A stretch of 35,807 nucleotides of DNA from positions 1-35,807 of the forward strand of contig NZ_LMOI01000009.1 in the NCBI RefSeq assembly GCF_001423525.1, in the 5' to 3' direction. Each line of letters begins with the position of its first letter. The stretch's first letter is position 1. The position numbers were made by a program, and so were the translations under genes. This document shows positions 33,539-35,807 of the stretch, piece by piece. The notes beneath the pieces were generated by a model. The model did not search any database, was not told where the DNA came from, and saw only the letters and a list, made by a program, of their open reading frames with translations. This DNA comes from Arthrobacter sp. Leaf137. Lineage in GTDB: Bacteria; Actinomycetota; Actinomycetes; Actinomycetales; Micrococcaceae.

Positions 33539-33568
33539 AGCATATGTTGCTGTCCGCGGCCCGGTCAA
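33539..33568 (-). promoter_or_regulatory. Promoter of the GH28 gene
   Basis: On the minus strand TTGACC (33563-33568) and TATGCT (33539-33544) are separated by 18 bases, about 110 bp upstream of the GH28 start codon. The operator candidate directly downstream supports its use. Confidence 0.6.
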
Positions 33569-33909
33569 GGGTGGCAATGGCAGAGGTTGCCGCGCTGCCG
33601 CGGCCGTGCCGAAACTGCTGCGCGCAATTGAGCGTAGACTGCAAATACGTCGGGACGTCGTGACTGGACATCCGATTCTCCGATCAATGAGCCCAACTCT
33701 CCTGCAGCTCATCGCTGCTCACCAACCCGGCCCGGCATCATCCGGACACCGGCACGGCGGCGAATTGGGACAACGAGGACGGCCACGTTCAATCACCGGG
33801 CCTGTTTCCCTCCCCGCAGCGGCCCGGTTCCGGGCCCTGCCCTCCAGTCACAGCCGTTCCACGTACCCACGGGTCCGACGGTGCATTCCAGGAACGAAGG
33901 CCAAGCGCC
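33569..33909. other. Divergent intergenic region between GH28 and a small gene pair
   Basis: No gene is supported in these 341 bp. Open frames on either strand lack ribosome binding sites and familiar products. No -35/-10 pair for the plus-strand genes stood out. Confidence 0.4.
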
Positions 33910-34353
33910 ATGACCACCACCATCCACACCTCTCCCGTGCGCGCTGATGCAGCACTCACGCTCAGCGGGGTTCTCGCATCCGCACTCCCGCACGACCTGC
34001 ACACGGCACAGGGCCCAACCCGCTACACGGTCCCGGCAGTGTTCTCCCGGCGGCCTCAGCCACGGGAAATCGACCTCCTGCGCGGAAGCGGTGTGCGGCA
34101 GGAGCTCGCGGACGCGGGCTACAGCCACATTGACCTCTCCGTCTCCGACCGGCGGCTCCTGATCGGCAACACCAACCTTGCGGAGCTCAAATCGGGCCTG
34201 GCTCATTTGGTGGGAAACATCCTGGCCGGTGTGTCCGCCCAAGCCTCCAAGGAACGCCAGGACCGGACCGAGGAGTTGGATGCCCTGGGCATGGTCGAGG
34301 AACAGCGCCTCGAGTTCCTCCGCCAGGCTGCCGCCGAAATCCACTTCGACTGA
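33910..34353 (+). CDS. Hypothetical protein, first of a two-gene unit
   Basis: I do not recognise this 147-residue soluble protein. It has SRRPQPREIDLLRGSGVRQELADAGYSHIDLSVSDRRLLIGNTNLAELKSGLAHLVG in the middle, which looks like alternating helix and strand, and a C-terminal charged helix (SKERQDRTEELDALGMVEEQRLEFLRQAAAE) that may form a coiled coil. It has no signal peptide or TM segment. GAAGG precedes the ATG at 33910 by about ten bases. The next small gene follows 36 bp later on the same strand. Confidence 0.65.
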   Translation: MTTTIHTSPVRADAALTLSGVLASALPHDLHTAQGPTRYTVPAVFSRRPQPREIDLLRGSGVRQELADAGYSHIDLSVSDRRLLIGNTNLAELKSGLAHLVGNILAGVSAQASKERQDRTEELDALGMVEEQRLEFLRQAAAEIHFD

Positions 34354-34389
34354 ATTTTCTCCCCAGGCATCCAACCCGAAAGGCACTCC

Positions 34390-34656
34390 ATGACAGATTC
34401 GCCCCTCCGAGACCAGTGGCACCGGCTTCCCTCGACAGTGACCGACTGGCTGTTCGACAACCCAGGCTGCGTGATCATTCCACGGACTCTGTCCGCGGAG
34501 ATCAGCGCGGCCCTGGATCAACCACTCACCTGGGACGTCCACGGGGAAACCAGCCTCAGCGAGGAAGACGTGGAGTTCATCCGCATGAAGGCACACGAAC
34601 ACAGCGACGGGAAACCGGACACCGGTTACACGTTCTTCGACTCGGTGCAGCCCTGA
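34390..34656 (+). CDS. Hypothetical small protein, second of a two-gene unit
   Basis: This is an 88-residue acidic soluble protein (LSEEDVEFIRMKAHEHSDGKPDTGYTFFDSV near the C-terminus). GAAAGGCACTCC precedes the ATG at 34390. It is 36 bp after the previous small gene and followed by a hairpin ten bases after the stop, so the two form a short operon. Family and function are not recognised. Confidence 0.65.
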   Translation: MTDSPLRDQWHRLPSTVTDWLFDNPGCVIIPRTLSAEISAALDQPLTWDVHGETSLSEEDVEFIRMKAHEHSDGKPDTGYTFFDSVQP

Positions 34657-34666
34657 CATTATGAAA

Positions 34667-34694
34667 GGCAGCCGGCGCCTCGGCGTCGGCTGCC
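34667..34694. terminator. Terminator hairpin between convergent genes
   Basis: GGCAGCCG and CGGCTGCC pair, followed by one G-T pair and an inner CGCC/GGCG, giving a 13-bp stem with a two-base loop. It lies between two convergent transcription units and can serve both. On the minus strand it is followed by TTTCAT. Confidence 0.7.
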
Positions 34695-34735
34695 CGGGCA
34701 CCGGGTGCCCTTGGCACAACAACGGAGTTGGGCGC

Positions 34736-35632
34736 TCAAATGGTGGCGAGGGCTCCATGGGCGCTCTCCACCAGGACATGCGTTCCTGCCTGGACGTGCA
34801 CCACTTCACCGTCAATCTGGCACGGCGCAGCGTCCCGCATGGTGAACGCATACGTGCTGACGCTCGGCTGCCGTCCCAGTCCCAGCGTGACCGCGCGCAG
34901 CGTCATCAGCGCCATCTTCCAGCGCCCGGCGTGCGGCAGCGTCACCACTTCGAAACGCCCGTCATCCGGCTGGTCGGACTCACTGACCGTTCCGTACTTC
35001 GCCATCCGGGAGATGTTGGCCAGGATCAGGCTGTCGAACCGGGCGGTGGCCCCGTCCGCGCGGACCAGTTCAAAAGGCATGAGCTTGGACAACGTCCGCG
35101 CCACGGAGACGAGTTCCAGGACCTTCCCCTTTCCGCCCTTTTCGATCCCCACCGCCATCAGCGGCGTGAGCCCGAATCCGACGTAGGAGTGGGCGTACCG
35201 GACCTCCTCGCGATCTCCGTCCCGGAACGTGATCCGGAGCAGATCGATGCGGCGGACGCTCGACTCCCGGATCGCCTGCGTAAGCGACTGATCCGGCAGG
35301 CTTCGGTGATGATCGTTGGCGTTACCCGCCGGCTGCACGGCACACACCGCTTTGCTGCCGGCGACGTCCATGACGCCATTCACCACCTCGTTGTAGCCAC
35401 CGTCACCGCTGACGGACACCATCAGCGGCGTGCCCCACCCTGCTTCGGTCCGGGCGAGCTCGCGGGCGTGCCCGGCATGGATGGTGGGCAGCGCACTGAT
35501 GGGAAGCGACGGAAACTCCCGGTTGAGACTGCTTTGAAGGGTTTCGATCCTGGCGCCCATGCCGGGCTTCCCGGGATTGAAGATGAGGACCACGCGGTCA
35601 AAAGCCACGGCAGGCGCCGGATCCTCAGTCAT
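34736..35632 (-). CDS. Diacylglycerol/lipid kinase-family protein (DAGK catalytic domain)
   Basis: This 298-residue cytoplasmic protein has the DAGK/LCB5 catalytic domain: VVLIFNPGKPGMG (about 14-26), SVSGDGGYNEVVNGV (73-87, the nucleotide-binding GGDGT loop, here SGDGG) and PAGNANDHHRSL (101-112). The C-terminal beta-sandwich follows (YAHSYVGFGL, DGRFEVVTLP, CQIDGEVVHV). The glycine/threonine changes in the GGDGT loop leave some doubt about kinase activity. The ATG at 35632 is preceded by GGAAGGG at a long distance; the frame is open further upstream to 35755. It is on the same strand as and downstream of the rRNA operon, separated by a strong terminator. Confidence 0.85.
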   Translation of the reverse strand: MTEDPAPAVAFDRVVLIFNPGKPGMGARIETLQSSLNREFPSLPISALPTIHAGHARELARTEAGWGTPLMVSVSGDGGYNEVVNGVMDVAGSKAVCAVQPAGNANDHHRSLPDQSLTQAIRESSVRRIDLLRITFRDGDREEVRYAHSYVGFGLTPLMAVGIEKGGKGKVLELVSVARTLSKLMPFELVRADGATARFDSLILANISRMAKYGTVSESDQPDDGRFEVVTLPHAGRWKMALMTLRAVTLGLGRQPSVSTYAFTMRDAAPCQIDGEVVHVQAGTHVLVESAHGALATI

Positions 35633-35720
35633 AGCGTGACCAGCCCTTCCGTCGTGGTGCACATGTGGCTCCAGCCTAGTTGGCTGTTCCCGTATGTGTG
35701 GGGGGTGGTGGTTAAAGTGG

Positions 35721-35750
35721 TAGGGCCCTGACAGTTGTGTCAGGGCCCTA
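35721..35750 (-). terminator. rRNA operon terminator
   Basis: A perfect 13-bp stem (TAGGGCCCTGACA and its complement) with a four-base loop lies 10 bp after the 5S 3' end. It closes the rRNA operon that runs into the window from the right. Confidence 0.88.
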
Positions 35751-35760
35751 CTCAAATGAT

Positions 35761-35807
35761 GTCCGGCGGTGTCCTACTCTCCCACACCCTCCCGGGTGCA
35801 GTACCTT
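35761..35807 (-). rRNA. rrf: 5S rRNA, 3' end only
   Basis: Read on the minus strand, the last 47 bases end with GGGAGAGTAGGACACCGCC and GGAC, the conserved 3' end of actinobacterial 5S rRNA. The 5' part and the rest of the rRNA operon lie beyond the window edge. Assemblies often break at such repeats. Confidence 0.93.

Noticed and set aside
33793..34851. 352-codon minus-strand frame over the two small plus-strand genes
   Set aside because: The plus-strand frames have ribosome binding sites, sensible spacing and a terminator; this frame has none and runs into the kinase-family gene.

Overview
The window looks like chromosomal DNA of a high-GC actinobacterium, most likely Arthrobacter/Pseudarthrobacter-like (Micrococcaceae). 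This rests on the GC-rich third codon positions, the frequent GTG starts behind AAGGA-type ribosome binding sites, the mix of gene families, and the 3' end of an actinobacterial-type 5S rRNA at the right edge. The genus is an inference. No insertion sequence, prophage, tRNA or CRISPR array was seen. Both ends look like contig ends: the left edge carries an exact 112-bp tandem duplication that breaks a nitrilase-family gene, and the right edge stops inside an rRNA operon.

Layout. (1) 1-3517: a nitrilase-family hydrolase, an APC permease and a second (broken) nitrilase on the minus strand, with a divergent GntR/FCD regulator. (2) 3518-5283: a lower-GC patch with one unrecognised membrane protein, probably starting at a TTG. 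(3) 5284-10206: an amino-acid catabolic block with an aminotransferase and AroP-type permease (minus), a divergent Lrp/AsnC regulator, and a thiamine-diphosphate decarboxylase-like enzyme. (4) 10397-14264: small stand-alone genes, including an ArsR/AHSA1 pair with a palindromic operator candidate, a DinB-like protein and a quinone-type oxidoreductase. (5) 14335-23076: a seven-gene minus-strand operon and its LacI regulator. (6) 23179-31288: an MHS-type MFS transporter, a small GSYVT-repeat protein, a GYD protein, a secreted serine hydrolase, a DUF2306-like membrane protein, a cytosine-deaminase-like amidohydrolase and a lipoprotein. (7) 31370-33568: a secreted GH28 pectinase-like enzyme with a clear promoter and operator. 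(8) 33910-35807: two small unknown genes, a diacylglycerol-kinase-family protein, and the rRNA terminator with the 5S 3' end.

The most interesting system is region 5. It encodes, in order of transcription, an argininosuccinate-lyase-like C-N lyase, a polar amino-acid ABC transporter (permease, ATPase, binding lipoprotein), two cytoplasmic NodB-fold 'deacetylase' paralogues and a MmgE/PrpD protein. Several junctions are 4-bp stop/start overlaps. The second deacetylase paralogue has lost all three metal ligands that the first keeps, which suggests an active/inactive pair. Three copies of a TGAYACCGGTWTCA-like palindrome lie upstream of the operon and upstream of the LacI gene. A C-N lyase with a MmgE/PrpD protein recalls the lyase plus epimerase route for iminodisuccinate, so I propose import and breakdown of an amino-dicarboxylate, opine-like or aminopolycarboxylate compound. 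That substrate class is an inference, not something the sequence shows.
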